From Prevotellaceae bacterium (GTDB taxonomy: Bacteria; Bacteroidota; Bacteroidia; Bacteroidales; UBA932): a DNA stretch of 7,651 nt. The stretch spans positions 1 through 7,651 of the forward strand of contig JAITSM010000236.1 of assembly GCA_031287815.1 (NCBI GenBank). Reading direction: 5' to 3'. Below are positions 1 through 5,657 of the stretch, piece after piece. The position numbers and the translations under genes are program-made. Under the pieces are notes generated by a model. It saw nothing but the letters and a program-made list of their open reading frames with translations, searched no databases and was not told the DNA's origin. The number at the start of each line of letters is the position of its first letter. Within the stretch, counting starts at the first letter, position 1.

Positions 1-1
1 G

Positions 2-139
2 TTCGACACCCGCTCGCCCTTCACCCTCGACTTCGAGGGCCACGACCGCGGCAAGCATTTCTACTATTCCCTCTGCTGGGAGAACACCCGCGGCGAGAAA
101 GGGCCGTATAGCCCGATAGTGGAGGTGGTGATACCGTAA
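2..139 (+). CDS. C-terminal end of an unidentified protein (5'-truncated by window)
   Basis: An open frame enters from the left edge and stops at TAA 137-139, giving 45 residues. The visible end reads ...FYYSLCWENTRGEKGPYSP... and closes with a beta-strand-like hydrophobic run (IVEVVIP). The alternating aromatic and polar residues and the WENTRGEKGP turn suggest the last strands of a beta-sandwich, such as a fibronectin type III-like fold; similar tails occur on uncharacterised Bacteroidota proteins. That family link is from memory and is not provable from 45 residues. Its codon use is GC-rich like the neighbouring core genes. A strong terminator at 251-283 would end its transcript. No function is assigned. 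Confidence 0.6.
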   Translation, partial: FDTRSPFTLDFEGHDRGKHFYYSLCWENTRGEKGPYSPIVEVVIP

Positions 140-142
140 ACC

Positions 143-185
143 CAGTAGCAGTAGGCAGTGGGCAGTAGGCAGTGGCTGACGCCGC
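143..185. repeat. Heptanucleotide array (CAGTAGG type) ending in GGCTGACGCC hub
   Basis: Units of 7 bases (CAGTAGG, CAGTGGG, CAGTAGG, CAGTGG) run directly into GGCTGACGCC (174-183). The array begins just after the stop of the preceding gene. The same layout of degenerate heptamers followed by a GGCTGNCGCC hub recurs in most longer gaps of this window with different heptamer words. Confidence 0.75.
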
Positions 186-201
186 TTTAACCTCACCCCC
201 T

Positions 202-228
202 GCCCCCTCTCCTAAAGGCGAGGGGGGC
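202..228. repeat. GC-rich imperfect hairpin
   Basis: CCCCCTC (203-209) pairs with GAGGGGG (220-226), and inside it CCT (211-213) pairs with AGG (216-218) across a two-base loop. No T-run follows it, so it is not itself a terminator. It could be a separate intergenic repeat or a remnant of the surrounding repeat elements. Confidence 0.5.
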
Positions 229-250
229 TGCTGAGAGGAAGTAATGAAAA

Positions 251-283
251 CCGCCGGTATGGAAACATGCCGGCGGATTTTTT
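251..283 (+). terminator. Strong intrinsic terminator
   Basis: An 11-bp stem, CCGCCGGTATG (251-261) with CATGCCGGCGG (266-276), contains one G-T wobble. It is closed by a GAAA tetraloop (GNRA class) and followed by six T (278-283). This would end the transcript of the gene stopping at 139. Four A precede the stem, so weak termination on the minus strand is also possible. Confidence 0.9.
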
Positions 284-377
284 GAGTTAAGAACTAAAAG
301 TTAAAAGTTGGCTGGCGCCAGCTAACTTTTAACTTTTAGTTCTTAACTTTTAGTTCTTAACTTTTAGTTTTTAACTC
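284..377. repeat. Inverted heptamer array around a palindromic GCTGGCGCCAGC hub
   Basis: The left arm (286-309) and right arm (324-347) are perfectly complementary over 24 bp. They flank GGCTGGCGCCAGCT (310-323), itself a 12-bp perfect palindrome at 311-322. The whole of 286-347 is therefore a 62-bp palindrome whose only mismatch is G310/T323. The right side continues as further heptamers (AACTTTT, AGTTCTT, AACTTTT, AGTTTTT) to about 377. It could extrude as a cruciform or fold as a long RNA hairpin. It is not a protein-coding feature. Confidence 0.9.
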
Positions 378-396
378 AAAAAAGCCCCGCAGGGGC
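378..396 (-). terminator. Minus-strand intrinsic terminator at the end of the cloverleaf element
   Basis: On the minus strand GCCCC-TGC-GGGGC (396 to 384) is followed by six T (383 to 378). There is no convincing protein gene on the minus strand upstream. The natural transcript to be terminated would be a structured RNA read across 590 to 397. Confidence 0.65.
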
Positions 397-590
397 GAAA
401 TATTCATAACCGCAGGCAAGCGCAGCGCAGCCTGCGGAAGAAGAACGCCTGCGCCTTTCGCGCGGAGTACTGTCCGTGCATAGCGGAAAACCTGTGCTCC
501 GCGCGAATGGCAGGGCAGTTCTTATCCCCATGCTGCGTTTCGCTACGCTCCACTTGCATGGGGTTATGAAAATGTAAGCCCTCCGGGCTT
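384..590 (-). other. Multi-hairpin element folding as a four-way cloverleaf; candidate structured RNA or palindromic repeat
   Basis: Seven base pairs close the structure: TTCATAA (403-409) with TTATGAA (564-570). Inside, with almost no unpaired junction, are three arms. Arm 1 is CCGCAGG (410-416) with CCTGCGG (431-437). Arm 2 is a long interrupted arm using AAGAAC (441-446) with GTTCTT (518-523), then CGCGCGGAG (459-467) with CTCCGCGCG (497-505). Arm 3 is CCCCATGC (526-533) with GCATGGGG (556-563). Flanking hairpins are GCCCC-GCA-GGGGC (384-396) and AAGCCC-TCC-GGGCTT (576-590). The loops of arms 1 and 3 share an AGCG-NAGCG-like word, as if one loop sequence had been combined with different stems. 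The strand call rests on the minus-strand terminator. Nothing here supports a protein. It could be an RNA gene or a non-autonomous, REP-like palindromic repeat. Confidence 0.6.
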
Positions 591-594
591 ATTG

Positions 595-655
595 AATGGA
601 GAATGGAGAGTGGAGAATTGGCTGGCGCCTCAAGAGACATTCTCCATTCTCCATT
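595..655. repeat. Inverted heptamer array (AATGGAG type) around GGCTGGCGCC
   Basis: AATGGAGAATGGAGA (595-609) is the exact reverse complement of 641-655. GTGGAGAAT and the hub GGCTGGCGCC (620-629) lie between them. It has the same architecture as 284-377 with an unrelated repeat word. Confidence 0.85.
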
Positions 656-658
656 AAA

Positions 659-730
659 CAACTGCCTACTGAAGGCTGCCTACTGTCAACTGAAGGCTGC
701 CGACTCACGACTCCCGACTAAAACACGACT
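659..730. repeat. Degenerate heptamer array (ACTGCCT / ACTCCCG type)
   Basis: Variants of ACTGCCT, ACTGAAGG, CTGCCT, ACTGTCA, then ACTCACG, ACTCCCG, ACTAAAAC follow one another with a period of about 7. A partial hub word GGCTGCCG occurs at the change of motif (695-702). The array ends just upstream of the promoter for the next gene. Confidence 0.6.
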
Positions 731-745
731 TACGGCTAAATTTTG

Positions 746-753
746 TATCTTTG
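746..753 (+). promoter_or_regulatory. Bacteroidota -7 box upstream of the DUF4783-like gene
   Basis: TATCTTTG matches the Bacteroidota primary-sigma -7 consensus TAnnTTTG exactly. It lies 23 bases before the ATG at 777, implying a short leader of roughly 17 bases. No good -33 TTG/TTTG is seen at the expected distance, which lowers confidence. It would serve the 777-1175 gene and perhaps nadC and the methyltransferase gene. Confidence 0.5.
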
Positions 754-776
754 CAAGCAACCAAAATCATTCCGTT

Positions 777-1175
777 ATGAAAAATTATACTTTATTCCTG
801 CTCCTTGCCTGTGTGGCCTGCACGGCGGCAGCCCAGCCGGCGGATCATCAGGCGTCGTTCGACGCTATAGAAAAATGCGTGCGGGCGGGCGATGCGGAGG
901 CGTTGTCTGCATGGTTTTTGAATACGGTGGAATGCAGTTTGCTGGGCGAAGAAAATAACTACAGCAAGGCGCAGGCGACAATGGTATTGAAAGATTTTTT
1001 CGAAAAATACCCGCCGGCAAAGTTTGCCTTCAAGCACAGCAGCCACAAGCGGACAGTGAAATATGCCATTGGCCTATTGCAAACCAAAAACAATGACGAA
1101 TTACGTGTAACCATACTCATCAAAGAGCAAAACGAAGGACTCGCCGTCCAACAACTGAGAATAGAAAGAGACTGA
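777..1175 (+). CDS. Small exported DUF4783-like protein
   Basis: The product is 132 residues. The ATG at 777 is chosen over in-frame upstream starts because it opens with a typical signal peptide (MKNY, hydrophobic run 6-14, probable cleavage at AAA-Q near residues 18-20) and sits just after a -7 box; the upstream extension would translate repeat DNA. C12 and C15 lie in the hydrophobic region but do not form a clean lipobox. The mature part has a central YSKAQATMVLKDFFEKYPP stretch, a KYAIGLL strand and a C-terminal LRIERD strand. This pattern matches my recollection of DUF4783, a Bacteroidota family with an NTF2-like or cystatin-like alpha+beta shape. The job is unknown; a periplasmic or surface location is inferred. 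As I recall, DUF4783 genes often neighbour nadC, which fits here, but a functional link is not established. Confidence 0.8.
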   Translation: MKNYTLFLLLACVACTAAAQPADHQASFDAIEKCVRAGDAEALSAWFLNTVECSLLGEENNYSKAQATMVLKDFFEKYPPAKFAFKHSSHKRTVKYAIGLLQTKNNDELRVTILIKEQNEGLAVQQLRIERD

Positions 1176-1178
1176 ATT

Positions 1179-1280
1179 ATGAAGTATGAAGTATGAAGTA
1201 TGCTGGCGCCAGCCACTGCCTACTGAAAGTTGCCTGCTGACTTCCGGCGTTAGCCAATTCTCCACTCTCCATTCTCCATT
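1179..1280. repeat. Composite heptamer element with two opposed hubs
   Basis: Three tandem GAAGTAT units (about 1181-1201) run into hub GCTGGCGCCAGCC (1202-1214). An ACTGCCT/ACTGAAAG-type stretch follows (1215-1240), then the hub in reverse orientation (CCGGCGTTAGCCAA, 1244-1257), then TTCTCCA-type heptamers (1258-1280) ending 12 bases before nadC. The TTCTCCATT word also occurs in the 641-655 array. This gap appears to combine pieces of different arrays. Confidence 0.75.
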
Positions 1281-1292
1281 AAATAACGACTA

Positions 1293-2156
1293 ATGACTGA
1301 CGACTTACAACTAATTAAATTGGCTATAGCCGAAGATCTCGGCGACGGCGACCATACCTCCGCCGCCTGTATTCCTGCGTCGGCGCGGGGGAAGATGAAA
1401 TTGCTGGTGAAGCAGGAAGGCGTGCTGGCGGGCGTGGAAGTGGCCGGGCGGGTGTTTCATGCGATAGACCCGGCGATAGCGATGACGGCCGTGATACCTG
1501 ATGGCCGGGCGGTGAAAGCGGGCGACGTGGCTTTTTATGTGAAAGGCGCGGTGCGCTCCCTGTTGCAGGCGGAGCGCATTGTGTTGAACATTATGCAGCG
1601 GATGAGCGGCGTGGCAACGCAAACGGCGGAATATGTGAAAAAGCTGGACGGCTTGAAAACGCGGGTGCTGGATACGCGCAAAACAACGCCGGGCATGCGT
1701 ATGCTCGACAAGCTGGCGGTGAAAACCGGCGGCGGCGAAAACCACCGCATCGGGTTATTCGATAGGATACTGATAAAGGATAACCACATTGACTTCTCCG
1801 GCGGAATAGAAAATGCGCTGCATAACGTGCAGGATTACCTGCGCCGCACCCGCCGGGAAATGCCGGTAGAAATTGAAGTGCGTTCCCTCCGGGACATCCA
1901 CACGGTCTTGCGTGTCGGCGGCGTGCAGCGCATCATGCTGGATAATTTTTCCCTCGCCGATACGCGCAAGGCGGTGGAACTGATTGCCGGGAAATATGAA
2001 ACGGAATCGTCGGGAGGCATTACGCTGCAAACGATACGGGACTATGCCGAATGCGGCGTGGATTTTGTATCGGTAGGCGCGCTGACCCATCAAATAAAAA
2101 GCCTGGACATGAGTTTGAAGGCTTGCGAAAAAGACGAAGAGGGAACAGGGGAATAA
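1293..2156 (+). CDS. nadC: Quinolinate phosphoribosyltransferase (carboxylating nicotinate-nucleotide diphosphorylase)
   Basis: This cytosolic enzyme converts quinolinate and PRPP to nicotinate mononucleotide, CO2 and pyrophosphate, the entry of de novo NAD synthesis. The 287 residues match the usual full length. Family motifs are present in order: EDLGDGDHTS (14-23), ERIVLNIMQRMSG (94-106), DTRKTTPG (127-134), a GGGENHRIGLFD...KDNH block (146-165) with the substrate-binding Arg, Lys and His residues, EIEV (193-196), MLDNF (215-219) and SVGALTH (260-266). The ATG at 1293 starts the conserved N-terminal helix. Upstream is a repeat-filled gap; downstream the methyltransferase gene begins 5 bases after the stop, so the two are probably co-transcribed. 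The acidic tail after residue 279 (KACEKDEEGTGE) is beyond the conserved fold. No key residue is missing. Confidence 0.97.
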   Translation: MTDDLQLIKLAIAEDLGDGDHTSAACIPASARGKMKLLVKQEGVLAGVEVAGRVFHAIDPAIAMTAVIPDGRAVKAGDVAFYVKGAVRSLLQAERIVLNIMQRMSGVATQTAEYVKKLDGLKTRVLDTRKTTPGMRMLDKLAVKTGGGENHRIGLFDRILIKDNHIDFSGGIENALHNVQDYLRRTRREMPVEIEVRSLRDIHTVLRVGGVQRIMLDNFSLADTRKAVELIAGKYETESSGGITLQTIRDYAECGVDFVSVGALTHQIKSLDMSLKACEKDEEGTGE

Positions 2157-2161
2157 AACAA

Positions 2162-2947
2162 ATGATAACTTCCATAAAAAATATACGGATAAAAGCAGTT
2201 TGCGCATTGCGCGAGAAGTCCCGCGAGCGGCGCAAACAGGGGCTGTTCGTGGTGGAAGGATGCCGCGAAATCACATTGGCTATGGAAGCGGGCTACCGCC
2301 TCCATACGCTTTTTTTCTGTGCGGAGATGCCCGCCGCCGTAGCGTTTGCGGAGCGCGTCGGGGAAGCGGCGCCGGTGCAGGCGGTGAACAGGGAAGTGTT
2401 TGAAAAAATAGCCTGCCGGGAACATTCCGACGGCTTGCTGGCCTTGTCTGCAGTGCGGGACGCCACGTTCGACGAAGTAAAATTGCCGGATAATCCGTTT
2501 ATCATTATCGTGGAAGCGGTGGAGAAGCCGGGCAATCTCGGCGCCATCCTCCGCACGGCCGATGCGGCGAAAGCCGGCGCGGTAGTAGTGAACAGCCCGC
2601 TTACCGATATTTACAACCCGAATGTTATCCGCTCCAGCTTGGGGTGCGTATTTACGCAGCAGGTAGTCGTTGCCGGAGCGGCGGAAACCGTTGCATGGCT
2701 GCGCGCGCAACGGATAACGAGCTATGCGGCGGAATTGTCCGCCACGCAGTGGTATCACCAAGCGGATTTCACCCCACCCTCCGCCATTGTGATGGGTGCG
2801 GAAGCCGAAGGCCTTAGCCCCTACTGGCTGCAACATGCCGATGCGCGTATAAAAATCCCCATGCGCGGCCGGGTGGATTCGCTGAACGTCTCCGTATCGA
2901 CGGCGATACTTACCTTTGAAGCCATGCGGCAGAGGGGGTTTCAGTAG
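2162..2947 (+). CDS. TrmH/SpoU-family RNA 2'-O-ribose methyltransferase
   Basis: The 261-residue product is a predicted SAM-dependent methyltransferase acting on a ribose 2'-OH of rRNA or tRNA. An N-terminal substrate-binding domain (about 5-100) precedes the SPOUT catalytic domain. SpoU motif 1 is EKPGNLGAILRTA (121-133, with the catalytic Arg), motif 2 is NVIRSSLG (154-161), and motif 3 is MGAEAEGL (211-218) plus IPMRGRVDSLNVSVSTA (232-248), the trefoil-knot SAM site. The ATG at 2162 gives the standard domain start; in-frame upstream starts lie inside nadC. The 5-base gap from nadC indicates an operon. The stop TAG (2945-2947) lies within the first CAGTAG unit of the following heptamer array. 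The exact RNA target cannot be told from sequence: RlmB, TrmH and TsnR-like enzymes share these motifs, so no symbol is given. Confidence 0.93.
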   Translation: MITSIKNIRIKAVCALREKSRERRKQGLFVVEGCREITLAMEAGYRLHTLFFCAEMPAAVAFAERVGEAAPVQAVNREVFEKIACREHSDGLLALSAVRDATFDEVKLPDNPFIIIVEAVEKPGNLGAILRTADAAKAGAVVVNSPLTDIYNPNVIRSSLGCVFTQQVVVAGAAETVAWLRAQRITSYAAELSATQWYHQADFTPPSAIVMGAEAEGLSPYWLQHADARIKIPMRGRVDSLNVSVSTAILTFEAMRQRGFQ

Positions 2948-3010
2948 CAGTAGGCAGTTTTCAGTAGGCAGTAGCAGCAGGCAACCTTAAACTTTGAATC
3001 TTTAAATTTG
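2942..3010. repeat. Two abutting heptamer arrays (CAGTAGG type, then CTTTGAA type)
   Basis: CAGTAG/CAGTAGG/CAGTTTT variants (2942-2983) include the methyltransferase stop codon. From 2991 the motif switches to CTTTGAA, TCTTTAA, ATTTGAA, again with period 7, reaching to 10 bases before the aroB ATG. Unlike the other gaps, no GGCTGNCGCC hub is visible here. Confidence 0.65.
3003..3010 (+). promoter_or_regulatory. Possible -7 box formed by heptamer repeat, upstream of aroB
   Basis: TAAATTTG fits TAnnTTTG but is part of the CTTTGAA-type heptamer array and has no TTG at the -33 distance. It ends only 9 bases before the ATG at 3020, leaving an almost leaderless transcript. A chance match is quite possible. 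Confidence 0.25.
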
Positions 3011-3019
3011 AATAAACAT

Positions 3020-4108
3020 ATGACAACAAACCCTTCATCCCCTTCATCCTTTTCCCCCCCTTCATCCCCTTCCCCTTCTTCATCCCTTTCATCCCCTTCC
3101 CCCCTTTCCTCCTTATTTGGCCCGGTGATAACAGGCTTGACGCCGGAACAGCTGCCGGAGTACATTCCGAACGACGCGCCGGTGATAGCTATAGTGGATG
3201 AGCAGGTGCAGGAATGGTTTTCACATTATTTCCCGGCGATACCGTTTATCACCATTCAAGCGGCGGAAACGGCGAAGACGCTGGAGACAGTAGAGAAACT
3301 CACCCTCGCCCTGTTGAGTGAAGAAGCCGACCGCACCTTTTTCCTGCTGGGCGTTGGCGGCGGCATCGTGTGCGACATTACCGGCTTCCTGGCTTCGACC
3401 TACATGCGCGGCATACGGTTCGGGTTTATCCCCACGACCCTGCTGGCGCAGGTGGATGCGGCGCTGGGCGGAAAAAACGGCGTGAATGTAGGCGGCTATA
3501 AAAATATCACCGGCACATTTACGCAACCGGAATTTGTGCTGTGCACTACCGACGTGCTGGCCACGTTGCCCGAACGCGTCTTCAACGCCGGCATGTCCGA
3601 AGTCATCAAAGCCGCACTGATAGCCGATGCTTCGCTGTTTGAATTTATAGAACGGCATACCCCCGAGATTGTAAACAGGAAAGAACCGGCGTTGGGCGAA
3701 ATCATCCGCCGCGCCGCACAAATCAAATTGGACATTGTGGCGCGCGACGAAAAAGAAAAAGGCGAACGCCGCAAGTTAAATCTTGGACACACGCTGGGAC
3801 ACGCCATAGAACGCAGCGTCAAAAACATTATGCACGGCGAGGCGGTGAGTATCGGGCTGGCGTATGCCGCGAGGTTTTCGCATCGGCAGGGCTGGCTCAC
3901 GGAAGCCGACGTCTTCCGGATTACCGCACTGCTGGAGCGTTTCCGCCTTCCGGTAGACTCCATTATCCCGGTAGAAGATTTGCAGGAAACGATGATGAAA
4001 GACAAAAAGAAATCCGGCGTATTGCTCCACTACATTGCCCTCACCGCTATCGGCAAGGCCGTAGAAGTCGACGTCAACCTCCCCGATTTAAATTTCCTCC
4101 ATCCATAA
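3020..4108 (+). CDS. aroB: 3-dehydroquinate synthase with Ser/Pro-rich N-terminal extension
   Basis: This cytosolic, NAD-dependent, metal-dependent enzyme turns DAHP into 3-dehydroquinate, the second step of the shikimate pathway. With the ATG at 3020 the product has 362 residues. Visible motifs: GVGGG NAD-binding loop (111-115) with CDITGF after it, IPTTLLAQVDAALGGKNGVN (137-156), metal ligand Glu in GMSEVIK (about 194), GHTLGHAIE (256-264) with a metal-ligand and a catalytic His, and HGEAVSIG (about 273-280) with the third ligand. Residues 5-31 are almost only Ser and Pro (plus Phe, Leu), encoded by the pyrimidine-rich repeat at 3031-3112; the recognisable fold begins near LFGPVITG (32-39). 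An in-frame TTG at 3008 lies in repeat DNA and is less likely. A GTG near 3125 could give a shorter protein without the extension. Genes aroD and aroE follow. Confidence 0.95.
   Translation: MTTNPSSPSSFSPPSSPSPSSSLSSPSPLSSLFGPVITGLTPEQLPEYIPNDAPVIAIVDEQVQEWFSHYFPAIPFITIQAAETAKTLETVEKLTLALLSEEADRTFFLLGVGGGIVCDITGFLASTYMRGIRFGFIPTTLLAQVDAALGGKNGVNVGGYKNITGTFTQPEFVLCTTDVLATLPERVFNAGMSEVIKAALIADASLFEFIERHTPEIVNRKEPALGEIIRRAAQIKLDIVARDEKEKGERRKLNLGHTLGHAIERSVKNIMHGEAVSIGLAYAARFSHRQGWLTEADVFRITALLERFRLPVDSIIPVEDLQETMMKDKKKSGVLLHYIALTAIGKAVEVDVNLPDLNFLHP
3031..3112 (+). repeat. Pyrimidine-rich low-complexity repeat inside the aroB 5' end
   Basis: The plus strand is entirely C and T apart from the A of scattered TTCATCC words, which alternate with CCTTCC and CCCC runs. 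It resembles the intergenic arrays but its spacing is irregular. Because it keeps the aroB frame it is read as Ser/Pro-rich sequence. Its homopolymeric C runs would be prone to slippage. Confidence 0.8.
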
Positions 4109-4120
4109 TTCTCCATTCCC

Positions 4121-4753
4121 ATGCTTTGTACCTGTTTATCCAAATGCGATTTTGAAACCTGCCGGCAGGCGTTAGCGGCCTGCGAAATGGCGGAAATACG
4201 CCTGGACACGATTCCCTGCCACACGGCGCAAATCGCGCAACTGTTCACACACGCGAAAATCCCGCTGATTGCCACTTTCCGCCCGAACGGCGCTACGGCG
4301 GCCGCCCGCCTGGAAGCGTTGCAAACCGCCATAAACGCCGGCGCGGCTTATGTGGATATAGAAACGGATGCGCCCTATCTACCCGCCCTGATGCAGGCGG
4401 CGAGGAAAACAGCGTGCAAAATCATCCTCTCGTACCACGACTTCGAGCGCACGCCCGGCGACGGCGAACTGCAACGCATCATCGCACAGATGCGCGCCCT
4501 GCAACCCGATTTCCTGAAGATCGCCACCTGTGCCCATTCCGTTGCCGACGCCGAAAGAATCCTGTCGCTCTACAAAACGGAAAAAAACCTGCTCGCATTT
4601 TGCATGGGAAAAGAAGGGCAACGCTCGCGCATTAAATCCTATTTATTGGGAGCGCCCTTCATTTACGCCGCCCCCGACCACGGCGCCCCCACCGCCGACG
4701 GACAACTGACCGTATCGCAAATACGGGAGTTACGGGTGAAGGGTGAAGGGTAA
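4121..4753 (+). CDS. aroD: Type I 3-dehydroquinate dehydratase
   Basis: This enzyme dehydrates 3-dehydroquinate to 3-dehydroshikimate through a Schiff-base intermediate on a TIM barrel. The 210 residues are shorter than the roughly 250 of enterobacterial AroD, mainly at the N-terminus, but the active site is intact: EIRLD (25-29, substrate Glu and Arg), TFR (52-54), SYHDFERTP (104-112, catalytic His106), DFLKIAT (130-136, Schiff-base Lys133), GKEGQRSR (163-170, substrate-binding Ser and Arg) and DGQL (193-196, Gln195). It starts 12 bases after the aroB stop, which implies co-transcription. The last residues (VKGEG) and the stop are encoded by a GGGTGAA heptamer array, so the C-terminus has been rewritten by the repeat; those residues lie beyond the last conserved barrel element. 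Confidence 0.94.
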   Translation: MLCTCLSKCDFETCRQALAACEMAEIRLDTIPCHTAQIAQLFTHAKIPLIATFRPNGATAAARLEALQTAINAGAAYVDIETDAPYLPALMQAARKTACKIILSYHDFERTPGDGELQRIIAQMRALQPDFLKIATCAHSVADAERILSLYKTEKNLLAFCMGKEGQRSRIKSYLLGAPFIYAAPDHGAPTADGQLTVSQIRELRVKGEG

Positions 4754-4879
4754 AAAGTGAAAAGTAATGAGAAAAAAGTTAAGAAATAAGTGTAAAGTAA
4801 GTGTTGGCTACAGCCTCCACTCCTCCACGCTTCACCCTTCACTCCTCACCCTTCACTCCTCACCCTTCACTCTTCACTA
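4734..4879. repeat. Inverted heptamer element spanning the aroD stop and the aroD-aroE gap
   Basis: GGGTGAA units (4734-4750) are inside aroD and provide its final codons. Degenerate purine-rich units (AAAAGTGA, AAGTAA, TAAGTG types) continue to the hub TTGGCTACAGCC (4804-4815). Complementary pyrimidine heptamers follow (CACCCTT, CACTCCT, CACCCTT, CACTCCT, CACCCTT, CACTCTT, about 4833-4879), ending 7 bases before the aroE ATG. The outer GGGTGAA units can pair with the CACCCTT units. Confidence 0.8.
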
Positions 4880-4886
4880 AACAAAA

Positions 4887-5657
4887 ATGAAACTCGCTCT
4901 TACCGGTATTTCCATTGCGCACAGTAAAAGCCCGCAGTTATTTGCGGCGGCGTATCCGCATGCGCCCAACGGCTCGTACATCCTCCTGCCCGCGCCGTCG
5001 GCGGAAGAAGCGATACGCCTCTTCCGCGCCAACGGATTGCAGGGAATGAACGTCACCATGCCCTTCAAAAACGACATTGTACCCTTTACCGACGTACAAA
5101 GCGACGAAGTGAAAGCGATTGGCGCGGCCAATACCATTGTAAACCGGCAGGGACAACTGTATGCCTACAACACGGACATCCACGGCGTAGTAGATTCGTT
5201 TTTACAACGCGGCGTGACTTTGAACCACAACAAAGCGCTGGTCTTGGGCGCTGGCGGCGCGGGGCAGGCGGCGGCGTATGCCCTGTCGAAAGCCGGCGCA
5301 CAAGTATTATGGGCTAACCGCACGGCGGCAAAAGTAGAAGCCCTGGCGGAACGCTACAAAGTAAAGCCCCTCTCCTTCCCTGAGGCGGTGCGGGAACTGG
5401 AAGAATGCCCGGTTATCGTGAACACCCTTCCCGCCGGCGCGGACTTTTTAGCTGCCCTTCATTTCCACCCGCGCCAGGCCGTCCTGGACGCCGATTATTC
5501 CGGCGCTCCCCTTTACCGGCAGGCAACCGCCGCCGGTGCGGACTACATCAGCGGCCGCTCGTGGCTCCTGTGGCAAGCCGTTCCTGCCTTTGTGCTTTTC
5601 ACCGGCCGCCCCCCCGACGTGGAAGCAATGAAGTATGAAATAGAAGGTAGGAAGTAG
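4887..5657 (+). CDS. aroE: Shikimate dehydrogenase
   Basis: This enzyme reduces 3-dehydroshikimate to shikimate with NADPH, directly using the AroD product. The 256 residues are near the usual length. Shikimate-binding HSKSP (12-16), NVTMPFK (55-61, catalytic Lys61), GAANT (79-83) and NTD (95-97, catalytic Asp97) are followed by the Rossmann dinucleotide loop GAGGAG (121-126) and NRT (144-146), which suits NADP. The C-terminal SGRSWLLWQAVPAF segment (222-235) includes the ligand-binding Gln230. The ATG at 4887 begins the first beta strand and has no competing start. The last nine codons (MKYEIEGRK) and stop are built from AAGTATGA and GTAGGAA repeat words, so the true C-terminal end has been replaced or extended by the downstream array. 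It is the last gene of the aroB-aroD-aroE run; no terminator hairpin with a T-run is evident after it. Confidence 0.95.
   Translation: MKLALTGISIAHSKSPQLFAAAYPHAPNGSYILLPAPSAEEAIRLFRANGLQGMNVTMPFKNDIVPFTDVQSDEVKAIGAANTIVNRQGQLYAYNTDIHGVVDSFLQRGVTLNHNKALVLGAGGAGQAAAYALSKAGAQVLWANRTAAKVEALAERYKVKPLSFPEAVRELEECPVIVNTLPAGADFLAALHFHPRQAVLDADYSGAPLYRQATAAGADYISGRSWLLWQAVPAFVLFTGRPPDVEAMKYEIEGRK

Noticed and set aside
251..590. Insertion sequence or MITE with target-site duplication
   Set aside because: Palindromic elements are clear, but I could find no convincing short direct repeats flanking them and no transposase, so an insertion cannot be claimed from one copy.
1311..1745. Minus-strand open frame of 144 codons inside nadC
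   Set aside because: It is an antisense shadow of a complete, well-conserved enzyme; the His/Arg-rich translation has no family resemblance.
2090..2836. Minus-strand open frame of 248 codons opposite the methyltransferase gene
   Set aside because: It lies wholly antisense to a gene with all SpoU motifs, has an Arg/His-rich composition typical of GC-rich antisense frames, and shows no recognisable domain.
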